Shown here: piece after piece, positions 7,339 to 15,236 of the stretch
How positions within the stretch are numbered: position 1 is the first letter of the stretch
How the letters are laid out: every line of letters begins with the position of its first letter
Origin: Candidatus Udaeobacter sp.
Lineage (GTDB): Bacteria; Verrucomicrobiota; Verrucomicrobiia; Chthoniobacterales; UBA10450
Assembly (NCBI GenBank): GCA_013372845.1
Contig: JAALOD010000005.1
Span: 36,450-71,485, forward strand
Reading direction: 5' to 3'
DNA: 35,036 nt
Position numbers and translations under genes: made by a program
Notes under the pieces: model-generated
Told to the model about the DNA's origin: nothing
The model's database searches: none
Seen by the model: only the letters and a program-made list of their open reading frames with translations

Positions 7339-9212
7339 GCGGCGCAAAAGCGGCTAAGAAAAAACAGTCATTCTGGCAGACGTTGCGTGCAGCCTCCGGT
7401 TCTTACCGGCGGCTCTACGGTTACGTCAAACCGTACAAGGCGCGCTTTATCACGGGTCTGGCACTGGGTCTTGCCTACGGCGGCGTCAATTCACTTTTCC
7501 CGATAGCGATTGCGCGGGTGACAAGCACCATTTTCCACGGCACCGCTCCCAATCCGATGGCCGTGGGCTCGAATCTTCACGCGCTCGATACAGGCCCCAA
7601 AATTAATTCAATCGTCCTGATCTGTCTCGCTATCCCGGCGATCATGATGGTGCGCAGCCTCTGTTCCTACGGAAGCACCTACTGCATGCAGTGGGTCAGC
7701 AATAAGGTGGTGAGTGATATCCGGAGTCAGCTTTTCAGCAAGATGCTCCGCAACTCGATGGATTTCTTTAACAAGGCGCGCTCGGGATTTTTGATGTCGG
7801 TTATCACGAACAATACCCGCGTCATGCAGATGGCTTTGAGCACCGTCGGCAGCGATGTTTTCAAGCAGCCGATCACCATCGTCGGAGCAATCACTGTGCT
7901 CATGGTGATGGATTGGAAGTTTACCCTGGTCACGCTGATTCTCTTTCCAACGTGTTTGCTGCCGCTTCGCGTTTACGGTCAACGCGCGCGAAAGGCAGTG
8001 CAAAACGAGCAGGAAGGCATGGCGGAGATGGTGGTAACGATGCAGGAAACATTCGCCGGCATTCGTGTGATCAAGTCCTTTGCGCGGGAGGCTCACCAGG
8101 AAAAGGAATTTAAGCGTAGCAATCAAATGCAGTTTTCCCAGATGATGCGCATCATCCGATCGTTGGAAGCTGTGGGACCGCTGGTCGAGACGATTGCTGC
8201 AATAGGCGTGGGGATTGCGTTGCTCTATGTTTACGCCGCGAACCTGAGCGTCGGGCGATTTTTTGGACTGATCTCAGGAATTTTCATCCTGTACGACCCG
8301 ATCAAAACACTTAGCCGGATCCATCTGGTGATGCAGCGCTCAATTGCCGCTACGACTTCAATTTTCTCGCTTCTCGATTCGCCGCCAACTGTCCAGGACG
8401 CGCCAAATGCTGTTGCCCTCCGTTCGTCACAGGGCCGGATTGACTTTGAAGATGTGACATTCCGTTATGCCAACACTGTTACTGATGCGATCAGCGATCT
8501 GACTTTGCATATCGAGCCCGGCAAAACCTATGCCCTGGTCGGCGCCAGCGGCGCAGGAAAGAGCACGATTCTCTCGCTGATCCTGCGTTTATACGATCCG
8601 ACTTCCGGCGCTGTAAAAATCGATGATCGCGATCTGCGCTCGGTGACGCAGAAATCGTTGCGCGAACGGATCGGGCTCGTTACTCAGGAGACGTTCCTGT
8701 TTCACGATACGATCTTCAGCAATATCCAGTTCGGCCGGTTGAATGCGACGCCGGAAGAAGTTCGCGAAGCAGCGCGAGCCGCCTATGCACACGATTTTAT
8801 TATGGCTCAGCCGAAGGGTTATGAAACGGTGATCGGCGACAAGGGATGTCTTCTTTCCGGCGGCCAACAGCAGCGTCTCGCCATCGCTCGCGCGGTGCTC
8901 AAAAACGCGCCAATTCTTTTACTGGATGAAGCCACCTCATCTCTCGATTCCGAATCGGAACAACAAATTCAAAGAGCTCTGGCTGAGCTGGCGACAGGGC
9001 GCACGGTAATCGCTATCGCCCATCGGCTATCCACGGTGTTATCCGCAGATCAAATCATCGTGATGGATGGCGGCCGTATCAAGGAGATTGGCACACACGC
9101 AGAGCTTCTAGAAAAATCCGGCTACTATCGGCGGTTGTACGATCACCAATTCAATCGTATTCCGGAGGAACCAGCCACTGAGCCAGCCTTTGCTCTTGAG
9201 GAGCTTGTCTAG
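7335..9212 (+). CDS. MsbA-like ABC exporter, fused membrane and ATPase domains, 625 aa
   Basis: A type IV (exporter) ABC half-transporter. The first ~340 residues hold six hydrophobic segments, including a long first periplasmic loop. The ATPase domain has Walker A GASGAGKST at 403-411, ABC signature LSGGQQQR at 507-514, Walker B with ILLLDEATSSLD at 527-538, and an H-loop in IAIAHRLSTV. The ATGA overlap with a heptosyltransferase-like gene points to lipid A-core flipping as in MsbA, although multidrug exporters share the same architecture. The protein would act as a homodimer in the inner membrane. Confidence 0.93.
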   Translation: MSGAKAAKKKQSFWQTLRAASGSYRRLYGYVKPYKARFITGLALGLAYGGVNSLFPIAIARVTSTIFHGTAPNPMAVGSNLHALDTGPKINSIVLICLAIPAIMMVRSLCSYGSTYCMQWVSNKVVSDIRSQLFSKMLRNSMDFFNKARSGFLMSVITNNTRVMQMALSTVGSDVFKQPITIVGAITVLMVMDWKFTLVTLILFPTCLLPLRVYGQRARKAVQNEQEGMAEMVVTMQETFAGIRVIKSFAREAHQEKEFKRSNQMQFSQMMRIIRSLEAVGPLVETIAAIGVGIALLYVYAANLSVGRFFGLISGIFILYDPIKTLSRIHLVMQRSIAATTSIFSLLDSPPTVQDAPNAVALRSSQGRIDFEDVTFRYANTVTDAISDLTLHIEPGKTYALVGASGAGKSTILSLILRLYDPTSGAVKIDDRDLRSVTQKSLRERIGLVTQETFLFHDTIFSNIQFGRLNATPEEVREAARAAYAHDFIMAQPKGYETVIGDKGCLLSGGQQQRLAIARAVLKNAPILLLDEATSSLDSESEQQIQRALAELATGRTVIAIAHRLSTVLSADQIIVMDGGRIKEIGTHAELLEKSGYYRRLYDHQFNRIPEEPATEPAFALEELV

Positions 9213-9213
9213 C

Positions 9214-9308
9214 AGTTAAAAAGTTGAAAAGTTAAATGGTTACAAGGTCGCTGTTCAGGCCTCCCCTTTTTAACCTGCCTGAGGCGGGTAACCTTTTAAC
9301 TTTTTAAA
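9214..9308. repeat. GTTAAA-rich inverted repeat
   Basis: The left arm (9214-9246) is made of GTTAAAAAG, GTTGAAAAG, GTTAAATGG and GTTAC units. The right arm (9286-9308) is their reverse complement, ending ACCTTTTAACTTTTTAAA. A GC-rich core with CCTGCC/GGCGGG separates them. Related copies lie at 10051-10086 and 21479-21570. Any terminator role is unproven. Confidence 0.65.
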
Positions 9309-9322
9309 CCCGCGCTTAAGCC

Positions 9323-10051
9323 ATGCCATTTAACATCGACCTGCATACACATTCTTTTTTTTCCGGGGACGGTATCTCCAGTCCGGAAGACATGATTGCA
9401 GCCGCTCGCGCCAAAGGTTTGCATGGCATCGCCATCACCGATCACAACACGTGCGATGCGGTTAATTACCTCCTCCAAAAAGGCTTGATGCGACTGGACG
9501 GATTGCCGGTGGATGATTTTCTCGTTCTCCCGGGAGTAGAAGTGACTACCGCCGATGGCCATCTTCTCTGCATCGGTGCGGAGCTTCCTTATCTGAAGGG
9601 AAAACCAGCACGCGAAGTCTGCGAAATGATCCGCCAGCGCGGCGGGCTAGCCATTCCTCCGCACCCGTATGACTTGTTTCGCGCAGGGATCCGTTTTTCC
9701 ACCCTGGAAACGCTACCCATTGATGCCATCGAGGTTTTCAACGCCGCGACCACGCTTCGCCGCTATAATACCTACGCTTTCAAGTACGCGCAGATTCGTG
9801 GTTTGCCCATGACTGCGGCGAGCGACGCGCACCATGCGGCAGCTATTGGAACGGCTTACACGATCGTCAATACCGATGATTTTTCCGTAAAAGGAATTCT
9901 CGCGCAGATTGTAAAGAGCAACGAATTGAATCAAAAATACCAGACCCCGCGCGACAGCCTTCGCAAAACCTGGAACAATTGGCTCCGACTGCGACGCCGG
10001 AAAAAGATCCCGGAGCTAGCCGCGAAAGACAGGGCCCATAACGGCCGATGA
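9323..10051 (+). CDS. PHP domain metallophosphoesterase, 242 aa
   Basis: A polymerase-and-histidinol-phosphatase fold hydrolase. Metal ligands are visible in DLHTHSFFSGDG at about 6-17, AITDHNT at about 38-44, LPGVEVTT, PPHPYD and the terminal ASDAHHA. This matches the small PHP proteins related to RNase AM/YciV and nucleoside 3',5'-bisphosphate phosphatases. The exact substrate is uncertain. The last 35 residues are basic and probably disordered. The gene stands between two copies of the GTTAAA repeat, so its link to the exporter upstream is only positional. Confidence 0.88.
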   Translation: MPFNIDLHTHSFFSGDGISSPEDMIAAARAKGLHGIAITDHNTCDAVNYLLQKGLMRLDGLPVDDFLVLPGVEVTTADGHLLCIGAELPYLKGKPAREVCEMIRQRGGLAIPPHPYDLFRAGIRFSTLETLPIDAIEVFNAATTLRRYNTYAFKYAQIRGLPMTAASDAHHAAAIGTAYTIVNTDDFSVKGILAQIVKSNELNQKYQTPRDSLRKTWNNWLRLRRRKKIPELAAKDRAHNGR

Positions 10052-10086
10052 CGATTTAACGATTTAACCTTTTAACCTCTTAATCT
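10051..10086. repeat. Half copy of the GTTAAA-type repeat
   Basis: Three consecutive units GATTTAAC, GATTTAACC and TTTTAACC fill most of the gap between the PHP and DUF1330 genes. It matches only one arm of the element at 9214-9308. Confidence 0.5.
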
Positions 10087-10095
10087 TCACTTTCC

Positions 10096-10398
10096 ATGCC
10101 CGCCTATATCATTGTTGAAATCGATATTCTTGATCCAGTTGGGTACGAAGAATACAAAAAGCTAGCCGGTGCGACTGTGGAGCAGTACGGCGGCAAATAC
10201 ATCGTCCGCGGCGGTAAAACGGAAGTGCTAGAAGGCGACTGGAAACCGAAGCGCATCGTGGTGCTTGAATTCGAATCAGCTGACCGCGCCAAGGAATGGC
10301 TCAATTGCGAAGAATACCGCGAACCGCGCAAAATGCGCCACCGCACAGCCAGGACAAACATGATTCTGGTCGAAGGCCTCACCAAGCCTTCGGAGTAG
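10096..10398 (+). CDS. DUF1330 family protein, 100 aa
   Basis: A small dimeric alpha-beta-barrel-type protein of the DUF1330 family. It opens MPAYIIVEIDILDPVGYEEYK. The conserved core YGGKYIVRGGKTEVLEGDW is at about 31-49, and the RIVVLEFESADRAKEW strand-helix unit at about 53-68. Members resemble ferredoxin-like EthD or monooxygenase folds, but no reaction is established. Length and start agree with the family. It stands alone between two repeat elements. Confidence 0.9.
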   Translation: MPAYIIVEIDILDPVGYEEYKKLAGATVEQYGGKYIVRGGKTEVLEGDWKPKRIVVLEFESADRAKEWLNCEEYREPRKMRHRTARTNMILVEGLTKPSE

Positions 10399-10412
10399 GC
10401 AGTCTCACAAGT

Positions 10413-10495
10413 GCTGTAGCCACCGGCCTGCGACCGGTTCACTCCGGCATTGGCTTTCACACTGGGAAGACAGCCCACAGGGCTGTGGCTACAGC
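10413..10495. repeat. Two-hairpin palindromic element (REPIN-like)
   Basis: Perfect 11-base outer arms GCTGTAGCCAC (10413-10423) and GTGGCTACAGC (10485-10495) enclose two smaller hairpins. One is ACCGG/CCGGT at 10422-10438. The other is a 7-bp stem ACAGCCC/GGGCTGT with a three-base loop at 10470-10486. No coding sense. Confidence 0.75.
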
Positions 10496-10690
10496 GACTG
10501 CGGTTTTGCGTAACTCGCGTCAGCCTCGCGTGAACGCAGGAACTGTAGTGGACCATTTGCTACGCCACCCGCTCGCGGAAGCCTTTGGAGTAGCCATAGA
10601 CGAAGGAATGATCCCGTCCAGGCCAACTACCTTCCCACAAAAAATTAAGATTGCTTTTGCCCATGACCTTTTGCGAACGTTGCCTTTCGT

Positions 10691-10870
10691 ATGCGACTCT
10701 TGGTTGAAATAGTAATTGTTGCTGGCTTGATTTACCTCGGCTGGAACAGGCCTTTCAAAGAATGGGCTGCCCGAGGGAGCGCAATGGCAACCTCTAAAAT
10801 CCATGCGCCCGCGTGGGAAGACCATTCGGCCGCGCCAACGCCACCCGCGGCAAAAAGAAACCCACGCTAA
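10691..10870 (+). CDS. Small single-pass membrane protein, 59 aa
   Basis: A short gene not usually called because of its size. It encodes MRLLVEIVIVAGLIYLGW as an N-terminal membrane segment (about 2-18), followed by a basic helix NRPFKEWAARG and a Pro/Ala-rich hydrophilic tail. The pattern of a start hydrophobic helix ending in 'GWNRPFKEW' looks constrained rather than random. There is no obvious Shine-Dalgarno sequence. Function unknown. It lies alone between a palindromic element and a cassette-gene remnant. Confidence 0.5.
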   Translation: MRLLVEIVIVAGLIYLGWNRPFKEWAARGSAMATSKIHAPAWEDHSAAPTPPAAKRNPR

Positions 10871-10979
10871 TCGGGAAGTGCTTCTCTCCCAATCGCCAGT
10901 GACGCGCCACTACGACCGATAGCGAACGTCGGAATATCGATGGTTGAGAAGGCGGCTGTCAGTTTCCAAGGAGCGACCG

Positions 10980-11080
10980 TTTTCCTCGGCTGCGCGTCGA
11001 TTCACTTGGCCGGTTAACCGGTCGATTGCTGCACGCACTCAGTATCGTTGCTCACCCTCGATAAAGATTTTGTTGGCGTG
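10980..11080 (-). pseudogene. Decayed 3' end of a Verru_Chthon cassette protein A gene
   Basis: Read leftward, this stretch gives HANKIFIEGEQRY, a stop, then VRAAIDRLTGQV. The intact cassette protein A at 11738-14218 ends with QANKFIVEGEKRYWLHIALGR, so the stop replaces the Trp codon (TGG to TGA) and the rest continues in the same frame. AIDR-[FL]-TGQV is, from memory, the usual C-terminus of this family. Nothing recognisable as the upstream part of the gene remains, because the toxin-antitoxin pair begins directly beyond it. Confidence 0.6.
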
Positions 11081-11139
11081 AGGGCGCGAGCCATGCATGG
11101 AAGATTTGCAATCCAAGGCTCTGTCGATAGTTTTGCACC

Positions 11140-11337
11140 ATGAGCGTCGAGGATCTCGAATCGGCTGTTTCGCACCTGTCCGAGGCGGAGTTGGCCCGTT
11201 TCCGCCAATGGTTCGAAGAATTTGCAGCGGACCAGTGGGACGGGCAGATTGAAGCTGACATTGCTGCGGGACGCTTAGATGCTGCCGGGAAACGGGCAGA
11301 TGATGATTTCGAAGCTGGCCGCTGCACACCGCTTTGA
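11140..11337 (+). CDS. Antitoxin of an addiction module, 65 aa
   Basis: A small acidic protein with the pattern of antitoxins paired with RelE/ParE-type toxins. It has SVEDLESAVSHLSEAELARF, an amphipathic helix, then FRQWFEEFAADQWDGQI and a final DIAAGRLDAAGKRADDDFEAGRC. This family lacks an obvious helix-turn-helix. Its last codons overlap the toxin gene: the stop TGA at 11335-11337 is contained in TTGA, the usual coupling site. Expected to bind and neutralise the following toxin. Confidence 0.82.
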   Translation: MSVEDLESAVSHLSEAELARFRQWFEEFAADQWDGQIEADIAAGRLDAAGKRADDDFEAGRCTPL

Positions 11338-11596
11338 AGCACTTCGCTGCCAGGAGTTCTGGCATTGTTATCGGCAACTGCCAGAGGAGGTGCGCAGACT
11401 TGCCGACCAGAAATTCGAGTTGCTTAAGGCCGACCCACGTCACTCCTCGGTTCGCCTTAAGAGAATGGGGCCATTCTGGTCAGCACGGATTGGACTTCGC
11501 TATCGAGCGCTGGCAAAGGAGCGCGTGGATGGCCTCGTTTGGTTCTGGATTGGTCCGCACAGCGCGTACGATAAATTTAGACAAACACAGAGATGA
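11300..11596 (+). CDS. RelE/ParE/HigB-type toxin, probably frameshifted at its start
   Basis: The frame from 11336 onward reads FWHCYRQLPEEVRRLADQKF, then LKADPRHSSVRLKRMGPFWSARIGLRYRALA and VWFWIGPHSAYDKF. This is a close match to small RelE-superfamily ribonuclease/gyrase toxins. Family members normally begin Met-Lys-His-x4-Phe-Trp at the antitoxin stop. Here that lead (TTG at 11334, reading LKHFAAR) is in another frame, one lost base before FWHCY at about 11350. The open frame can still be reached from ATGs at 11300 or 11303 inside the antitoxin gene, giving an atypical N-terminus. Either a real remodelled start, a sequencing error or an inactive toxin. Confidence 0.75.
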   Translation: MMISKLAAAHRFEALRCQEFWHCYRQLPEEVRRLADQKFELLKADPRHSSVRLKRMGPFWSARIGLRYRALAKERVDGLVWFWIGPHSAYDKFRQTQR

Positions 11597-11703
11597 ACGA
11601 CATTCCGTTGTTACTGAATCCAGCATTCAGGCTCCAACACCTAGGAATCCAAGGTTCAATTAACTTTCAACTACCCGTCCGCCGTAGCCGGGCAAAGGTG
11701 GAT

Positions 11704-11728
11704 CAACTCTCAACTCTCAACTCTCAAC
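11704..11728. repeat. Tandem heptamer CAACTCT, 3.5 copies
   Basis: CAACTCT is repeated three times plus CAAC, just downstream of the cassette A stop. No other content was recognised between 11597 and 11737. Confidence 0.8.
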
Positions 11729-11737
11729 CTTCTCCAG

Positions 11738-14218
11738 CTACTGAATCACTTCCTCAAGCTGCGTGCCGAGCACATCCACATTTCCCGAAACTAGGTCGCG
11801 ACCAAGCGCTATGTGGAGCCAGTATCGCTTTTCGCCTTCGACGATGAATTTGTTAGCCTGAGTAATATCTGCGGCGTCCGGCGCATAGCGCCCGGTTTGC
11901 GCGATCACGTCGATAAAGAGATTCCAGGTCCGCGTCTGCGTTACCTCCGAAAGAGCGCGCGCGATGGTTTCCGCCACCTTTTGTGTTTCCTCGCCCGCGA
12001 CGACACACGCTGGAGTGGAAATAGCACCCGCAGCCACACTGGCAACCCTGACTATGTCAGCTCGATTCAGTACCGGCTGTGTAGTCGTTGCGTTAACAAT
12101 CGCCTGCGCCGCCGCTGTCGCTTCAGATGATGATACAGTAGGAAAGCAACTAGGAATAGGACTAACATCTATGTCTTTCTTGAGCGCACTTTGTATGATC
12201 GCCGCGAGGACCGGAACGTTTTTCGTGTTGAGGTTAGCGATGCCGACTCGCGGATAATTATGATCAACAGGGTTGTAACTGAAAAAATCTAAAAGCGCAG
12301 CGTCGATGCTTCCTGCCACCTGGGGCCAGCTATGGAAGTCCACGGGCCTAAAAGCGTTTTCGGTTTTCAGACCATATCCCAGGTCGCCCGAAGTCGAAAA
12401 GCCGTGATTTAGCACGATGGGCGTGAAATTTGGCGGCGACTTTTTACTCCCAGTGGAGTCGCCTGTGTCAGTTATCCAGTTGTAAGGATTATGAGGGTTA
12501 CTGGGATCGGTGTCCGTAACCGCTGGAGCCTCATTGCTTTCCCAGCCAAGAACGAATTTGGTTCCACCGTCGCCATAGGCAATGATGGTAACATGCGTGC
12601 CAGTCTGATGTACCCCGACGGTGTCCACGTCATCCGTCCCGGTGTCGCCTGGGTTGTCGTATTGATCAATTAATGAGGCGCCTAGACTGAGGATTGTTGC
12701 AACACTTTGTGGGTCAGCATCGTCGTTATCGGCATTTGCTTGGTTCCCAGTGCAATAGTCGAGGATCTGCATCAAATCGTTCCTGCCTCCTCTCAAGATC
12801 GGGATATGGGGGTTGCCATTGGGCAAAGGTGGAGTGCCGACATATAGCCAGTGACCCCAATACTTAACGTTATGGGGATCCGTAATAGCTGGATCCCCAG
12901 CTACCCATATCAGGCCGACCAGGTCGCGAATACTTAACGCGTCGCCTCTATAATGACCGCGCCCTTTAAAGTTACCGCCGTTGCCATGCCCCTGACCACG
13001 CCCTCGCCCATTCGCCGTATTAGCCGGGTTGGGTTTAACCATACCAAGCATCCCCAAGTCGAACCGGTCAGGTAGACGGCTGTTAAGCCGGTTCCAATCA
13101 CGGGCTGGCTGGTTGCGCTCACGGGAAAACGTCCCCATGCACTGCAGCGCATTTTGGCTAAAGCCGAGACTCCTTTGCAGCTTCAACAATTCCTGGCGCG
13201 TCATGACAGCCTGATCTGTCCGCCCACTACTAGTAGAAATGTCAACCGAGGTCAATGGATCAGAAGGGCACGGCGAAGGATACGGCGGGTCACCGAAATC
13301 CATGAGGTAGCTGCCGTATGAATCTTGTGCGTTGCGATCGTTTACCTTGAACGTCGCAGTGCCAGTCGGGAAAAAACTGCCTGTCTGTCGCGTAGTGGAA
13401 TAATTGCGCCAGCCTACAATATTATTGATCTGGCTCTGCGGAAGTGTGCTTGGTGGGGGGGCAGGCAAAGCAGTCAGGTCGGCGAAGGTGATAATCCCTT
13501 TTCTTCCAATATTTGTCGGCCACGGCGTGGGGGTCGCATTGGGGCCACCACCGCCGCCGCCAGGTTGTGTCCACGTCGAATACCCTGCCAGATTCATATC
13601 TAGCAAACCTCCTTCGTCGTAAACCGCGAAGGCATACCTCCCTATCACAGCGCTCGGCACAGGCGCAGGATTCGGCCCTTGAGCAGTTACCAGCACCCAG
13701 TCGGGGGGAACGAAAGTCGAGACTGGATCACTGTAAATCGTATTCCAGTTCTCTGGTGGAATAGGGGATCGTCGTGGGATCAAATAATGCTTATTCCAAC
13801 GAGCGGACGTAACTTCGCCCCGCTTTGGATTTGTCGGGTCTACTGGCCCAGAGCTGATAGCGGCGGCCAAACTTGGAACGCCAGGTGCAGGTATAGCATC
13901 GCTGCGCGCACTTCGCCGGATCAAATTTGGAATGGACGCGTCATCGCCTGACCGCTGCGGTTGGATATTGGCTGGTGTTACCGTCGTGCCGCCATTAAGA
14001 ATCTCCTGCTTTAAGCTACTAATCATAATGTCGAGCGCGCTGCGAGCGAGAAGATCAGCCGAGGTATCGTTGTAGCTCGAATGGGCAAGTTGCCTCTCAG
14101 TAGTCGTGCGCGAGAAATAAGCGAAGGCTAAACCTGTCAAAAGCACAACCAACGCAAGAACAATAATCAGAGCTGCGCCTTTCGACGGCCGATTGCGTGA
14201 GTGAAAAAGTGTTTTCAT
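11738..14218 (-). CDS. Verru_Chthon cassette protein A, 826 aa
   Basis: Last and largest gene of the D-B-C-A cassette. The N-terminus KGAALIIVLALVVLLTGLAF (about 13-32) is a PilX-like hydrophobic helix preceded by a basic lead, as in prepilin-like minor pseudopilins. The long remainder is an exported, Pro/Gly/Asn-rich region with a His-Gly cluster near residue 420 (GRGRGQGHGNGGNFKGRGHY). The C-terminus, NKFIVEGEKRYWLHIALGR, is the family signature. Start ATG overlaps the stop of gene C (ATGA). The cassette is thought of as a type IV pilus- or type II secretion-like assembly restricted to Verrucomicrobia; its cargo or role is unknown. No ATPase or platform protein is present in the window. Confidence 0.88.
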   Translation of the reverse strand: MKTLFHSRNRPSKGAALIIVLALVVLLTGLAFAYFSRTTTERQLAHSSYNDTSADLLARSALDIMISSLKQEILNGGTTVTPANIQPQRSGDDASIPNLIRRSARSDAIPAPGVPSLAAAISSGPVDPTNPKRGEVTSARWNKHYLIPRRSPIPPENWNTIYSDPVSTFVPPDWVLVTAQGPNPAPVPSAVIGRYAFAVYDEGGLLDMNLAGYSTWTQPGGGGGGPNATPTPWPTNIGRKGIITFADLTALPAPPPSTLPQSQINNIVGWRNYSTTRQTGSFFPTGTATFKVNDRNAQDSYGSYLMDFGDPPYPSPCPSDPLTSVDISTSSGRTDQAVMTRQELLKLQRSLGFSQNALQCMGTFSRERNQPARDWNRLNSRLPDRFDLGMLGMVKPNPANTANGRGRGQGHGNGGNFKGRGHYRGDALSIRDLVGLIWVAGDPAITDPHNVKYWGHWLYVGTPPLPNGNPHIPILRGGRNDLMQILDYCTGNQANADNDDADPQSVATILSLGASLIDQYDNPGDTGTDDVDTVGVHQTGTHVTIIAYGDGGTKFVLGWESNEAPAVTDTDPSNPHNPYNWITDTGDSTGSKKSPPNFTPIVLNHGFSTSGDLGYGLKTENAFRPVDFHSWPQVAGSIDAALLDFFSYNPVDHNYPRVGIANLNTKNVPVLAAIIQSALKKDIDVSPIPSCFPTVSSSEATAAAQAIVNATTTQPVLNRADIVRVASVAAGAISTPACVVAGEETQKVAETIARALSEVTQTRTWNLFIDVIAQTGRYAPDAADITQANKFIVEGEKRYWLHIALGRDLVSGNVDVLGTQLEEVIQ

Positions 14219-15231
14219 GGAGTAAGGAGGGTAGGCGGTGAGAGGTAGAAATAGCGCTCATAAAGCCGAATACCGGAAATCGCCGGGCGTGGCAGGCTTA
14301 TGATTCCATCAAGGTAGGCCTGCCAGTTCGCCCGCAACTGGCCGGGCGCGATACCGACAACATAATCGGACAAGCCAGCTGCAAGCGCCGCAACTTGGCT
14401 ATCGGTGAGAAGCACTCTGCTCTTCGAATCGATCACCGCGACACTGGCGACTATCGCCGACACATCTTGCATCCCTTTTACGGCCGTATGCCCGGCGCCC
14501 GTATCCCAAGGAGTGTCCGAAAAGCCTCCGTTTTTCAGCAAATAATAATACTCGAATCGAAAAACCTGCGGACCCATGGTTTCATACGCCGATGCCGAAC
14601 TTGGATCCGGACTCTGATTAGTCGCGTACGGCCATGTGTTGCTGATCAGAAGCGGCAGAAAAACGACGGGTGTGTCAGTCGACGAGACGCCGTTCCAAAC
14701 CAGGCCTTTGCCAAGTCGCTCTAGTTTGTTTTGGGATTTCACCCGATAAGCTACAAGCGACATAGGACTTTGAGAGCCAGGCGAATAACCCGACGGGTAG
14801 TATCCAGGCACGGCGCTGTAAAAAGCTATCTGATCGTTGCCCGCCATCGTATCCCCCACGGAGTTCGGTGCCGCAGTACGTTTGGCGAAGTAATCAACGT
14901 CACTTCGTTTCACCATTTGCGCGAAATCGATGGCCATACGATCAAGCAGCTGCCGCGCTGACGAGTCGGCATCCATTCGTTTGTGGCCGACAGTAGTAAT
15001 GGTTGCGGCGCTGTTTAGAAGTTGTGTAGCTAACAGAAGCAGTAACACGAGCACTCCGACGCTGACTAGGAGCTCCGCCAACGTAAACCCCGCCATACAC
15101 AACGACCACTGACTACTGACTACCGACCCCTGACTATAACGACCAGCGCCGAAATTCTCCCTCACCGGTCCACGCTGGCTGTAACGCTCAGTCCGGTTGC
15201 CCTGTGGTGGCGTGCTCTCGTCGTCAACCAT
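14215..15231 (-). CDS. Verru_Chthon cassette protein C, prepilin-like, 338 aa
   Basis: Carries a class III prepilin signal MAG-FTLAELLVSVGVLVLLLL, with cleavage expected between Gly and Phe and the Glu+5 present. RMDADSSARQLLDRMAIDFAQM and KRSDVDYF follow, which mark the C member of the cassette. The start ATG at 15231 follows AGGA by ten bases and lies six bases after the stop of gene B. This gives an unusually long leader of about 46 residues before the cleavage site, partly encoded by a CTGACTAC-type repeat. The true start could instead be the Met directly before AGFTLAELL. Probably a minor pseudopilin. Confidence 0.87.
   Translation of the reverse strand: MVDDESTPPQGNRTERYSQRGPVRENFGAGRYSQGSVVSSQWSLCMAGFTLAELLVSVGVLVLLLLLATQLLNSAATITTVGHKRMDADSSARQLLDRMAIDFAQMVKRSDVDYFAKRTAAPNSVGDTMAGNDQIAFYSAVPGYYPSGYSPGSQSPMSLVAYRVKSQNKLERLGKGLVWNGVSSTDTPVVFLPLLISNTWPYATNQSPDPSSASAYETMGPQVFRFEYYYLLKNGGFSDTPWDTGAGHTAVKGMQDVSAIVASVAVIDSKSRVLLTDSQVAALAAGLSDYVVGIAPGQLRANWQAYLDGIISLPRPAISGIRLYERYFYLSPPTLLTP
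15105..15137. repeat. CTGACTAC-type direct repeat inside cassette gene C
   Basis: Successive ACTGACT/ACTACTGACT/ACCGACC/CCTGACT units lie in the part of gene C that would encode its atypical leader. They read as Ser-Gln-rich sequence in the gene's frame. Confidence 0.6.
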
Positions 15232-15236
15232 TTGAT

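Noticed and set aside
10296..10712. 138-codon plus-strand frame over DUF1330 and the palindromic element
   Set aside because: Half of it is antiphase to DUF1330 and half is repeat DNA; no protein-like pattern.
11704..11728. CAACTCT tandem repeat as the edge of a CRISPR array
   Set aside because: Units are seven bases, directly abutting and without spacers; no cas genes are present.
12130..14000. Several 60-100-codon plus-strand frames across cassette gene A
   Set aside because: All lie opposite a continuous 826-codon gene with family signatures at both ends and show no independent features.
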